From Paramacrobiotus metropolitanus (lineage: Eukaryota; Tardigrada; Eutardigrada; Parachela; Macrobiotidae): a stretch of DNA of 64,000 nt. The translations under genes were made by a program, and so were the position numbers. This document shows positions 62,071-64,000 of this stretch, piece by piece; position 1 is the first letter of the stretch, and each line of letters opens with the position of its first letter. The stretch is taken from the NCBI RefSeq assembly GCF_019649055.1, contig NW_026570222.1, positions 1,426,001-1,490,000 on the forward strand. The letters run 5' to 3'. The notes beneath the pieces were generated by a model. It was not told the origin of the DNA. It did no database searches and was given only the letters and a program-made list of their open reading frames with translations.

Positions 62071-62784
62071 GTGATTACTATTTTTAAGGGCAATTGCAAA
62101 AGTGAAGGAAAAATATTTTTAGGATTTTTCACGCAGTTTCGACGATGTTGTAGTGGCCACATTAATTTCTCTCATATCTATGCTTACATAATACAGTTCC
62201 ATATGTTTTCCAAACAAAACACCAAGACGATTAACAAGCTACAAACCGTGAGTTTCAGCTTACCATTAGTCGGTATTGGAGTACAGAAATACAGTATTAT
62301 TATATTGCAACTTTATTCCCGCATCGTCAAAAAAATGGTTGGGAAGGTTTTACGCGTGTACTACAGTGTAGGACTTTCGAATAAGTATGTCAATTGTTGT
62401 CTTGATTTAACTGTTAGAATTTCGGTGTGGATTTTTCATGAAATTATAAGTGAGTATGCACAAATGAAAATGCACACTGACCTTGCAGGTAGTAACTATG
62501 ATTCTGGACCTTACTGCTGTGTTGAAAGTATTAGCACCGTACACTGTATGATCTCATTGATCTGTATCTACACTCTGCACAATAGTGTAGTTTTTTCTAT
62601 GGCAGTAGCAAGGTATATAGTAGCGATAAACCTATATATCGTTATCCCATCTCATCTTGGTATAGTAATACTGTATTTGTACCATCCTGAATTGTGGAAA
62701 AGCTGTACGCATATACGGAAACTGTTTTTGGACACTGGGCATTGTCTGTTATGTGTCAGTGAGTGTGCTTGCGTAAATTATTAA
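62071..62784 (+). CDS. Unrecognised open frame of 237 codons
   Basis: An uninterrupted frame runs from an ATG-proximal start at 62071 to a stop at 62784. With roughly 60% AT the chance of a frame this long anywhere in the window is small, by my estimate below one in a hundred. The product would be rich in Ile, Tyr, Val and Cys, with hydrophobic stretches around residues 155-205 that could be membrane segments. I recognise no family, see no conserved neighbour, and the composition also fits an AT-rich non-coding stretch that lacks stops. Treat as hypothetical. Confidence 0.3.
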   Translation: MITIFKGNCKSEGKIFLGFFTQFRRCCSGHINFSHIYAYIIQFHMFSKQNTKTINKLQTVSFSLPLVGIGVQKYSIIILQLYSRIVKKMVGKVLRVYYSVGLSNKYVNCCLDLTVRISVWIFHEIISEYAQMKMHTDLAGSNYDSGPYCCVESISTVHCMISLICIYTLHNSVVFSMAVARYIVAINLYIVIPSHLGIVILYLYHPELWKSCTHIRKLFLDTGHCLLCVSECACVNY

Positions 62785-64000
62785 AGATTTACGTAGACAT
62801 TTAATCACATTTTGATACAGATGCAGCTGTTCCCATATTGATTAAGAAATTATTATAACGATTTGACCAAGTTCCGACACACTGGGTTGGGCAACATGTG
62901 ATATATTATAGTATTTTATCGTTTGACCTGATCTAGTCCAGTCAATTATATGGAGATATGATGACATAGAGTACTACGCCATCCAACTGAGTGAGATGGC
63001 AACCATGATTTATAAAAGGAAGATGTTATAAAGAAGTGCAGCAGTGAATCAGATTGGCTAGTCGGGAGAGCAGCCCGGGATTTGGTAGCAATTGGCCCGC
63101 ACTGTACTTTCTGTACTACAGCTGGATCTGTGCAGTGCTTAATCGGAAACAGCAATGAGAACGATTATTTTGAAAAGCCCCCTTTCATAATTTCGGTCCT
63201 TTTATTTACTTGTGGGTTGTTGCCAGTTGTACGCCGGCGATCGTGAGGGGCGATAGAGAGGGAGAGTATCCCCACGCTAGTGCGTGATTCCACCGATTAG
63301 TCTGTACTAACTGCCACACTGCAGTCGGCATCCCCGGCTTCTCCGGATTCCATTCTCCCGTTTAGCGCAAGTTGGCTGCTTTGTGTGACTTTGTACTCTT
63401 TTGCACCTACACTTGTTTCCCGAACAGCTCATAGTACACAGGCTCATACATCCCGGTCGGTGACTGAGCTCTAAGGGAGCATATATCGTCGCGCCGGTAG
63501 AGCAGCGATGATTCGCGTAATATTTGGTAACTGGATGTATGAAGAAGTTGCATGCCAGGACATGGTGCAGCGGGATGAAGATTAAGCCGGCTGGATATCC
63601 TAGATGTGGTTTCTAAAATGGGAATTTTTGCTATTGTGCACCATGTTTTGCCGAAACCGCATGCGACATCCATTTTCATTAGGCTTTCATGAGTTATTAG
63701 TTGCGGATTGATGTGCTGTGGCAGCTTATGAGCAAAACACTAAGCAGTCGCAGCGGGTTCTGATGTGGTCGATCCGATATGACACCATTGTGCTTTGTGT
63801 GACTGGAATATGTTAACATCAGAAATATTTTTGAATATTATTCTTCTCACACGTAAGTAAAAATGCCTCAGATCGTGTTTGTGTTAATTTTAATTGTAGG
63901 TGTAAATAATGTAATGCAGAATACCGGAGTATGAAAGTGCTCCTTTTAAAGCAAATCTGTACTTTAATTACGGAATTGCAGTTTCGATGTTTTTTTGTGC
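62785..64000. other. Non-coding end of the window
   Basis: No gene is recognised. A tataaaag word occurs near 63012 but no coding start follows at a useful distance. Confidence 0.45.

Noticed and set aside
1-64000. tRNA, rRNA and CRISPR arrays
   Set aside because: No tRNA B-box-like sequence with a matching cloverleaf, no rRNA core sequence and no regularly spaced identical repeats were seen. The TGATT arrays have irregular units without unique spacers.

Overview
The window is nuclear DNA from an animal, probably an invertebrate. Three conserved spliced housekeeping genes are present: RIC1 (+), a SMARCAL1/HARP-type annealing helicase (+) and the condensin subunit SMC4 (-). Degraded copies of a Piwi Argonaute, a mitochondrial glycine-cleavage T protein and an ADP/ATP carrier are also present. 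Introns are mostly short (41 to about 120 nt where I could fix both ends) with GT-AG borders. Nothing in the sequence names the species and I do not guess one. Layout: positions 4-3419 hold a 3.4-kb element with no gene, bounded by inverted repeats of about 0.5 kb built from TGATT-type motifs, with a second, nested inverted repeat inside. Positions 3487-18592 are bounded by a different pair of inverted repeats of about 0.3 kb, also rich in TGAT motifs, and look like one 15.1-kb DNA transposon. Inside it, in order, are: a DDE integrase/transposase broken by at least two frameshifts; a decayed Piwi gene interrupted by a decayed aminomethyltransferase; a second small Piwi remnant; an intact 10-exon gene for a 939-residue HECT-type E3 ubiquitin ligase; a decayed ADP/ATP carrier (-); and a homeodomain-like DNA-binding gene (-) close to the right inverted repeat. 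Outside that element the genes look intact: RIC1 at 19316-23629 (15 exons, 1112 residues) and SMARCAL1-like at 25052-27869 (4 exons, 727 residues). A 2.8-kb interval follows, bounded by 0.3-kb direct repeats and holding an unrecognised 275-residue gene (-) and a 235-bp MITE-like element. SMC4 occupies 31293-37789 (-). From 37790 to the end (26 kb) I can support no conserved gene. There is one unusually long open frame at 62071-62784, a microsatellite and a strong hairpin; the rest looks non-coding. How the parts work together: the three housekeeping genes are neighbours, not an operon. The interesting unit is the 15.1-kb element, which combines a DDE integrase, a HECT ligase, a homeodomain protein and remnants of three host genes, including one from the transposon-silencing Piwi family. 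The HECT and homeodomain frames are open while the integrase and host-derived copies are broken. My working model is a large gene-capturing transposon whose accessory genes outlasted its transposase. The alternative is two unrelated inverted repeats that happen to flank a pseudogene cluster. All homology calls are by eye from conserved motifs; no search was run.
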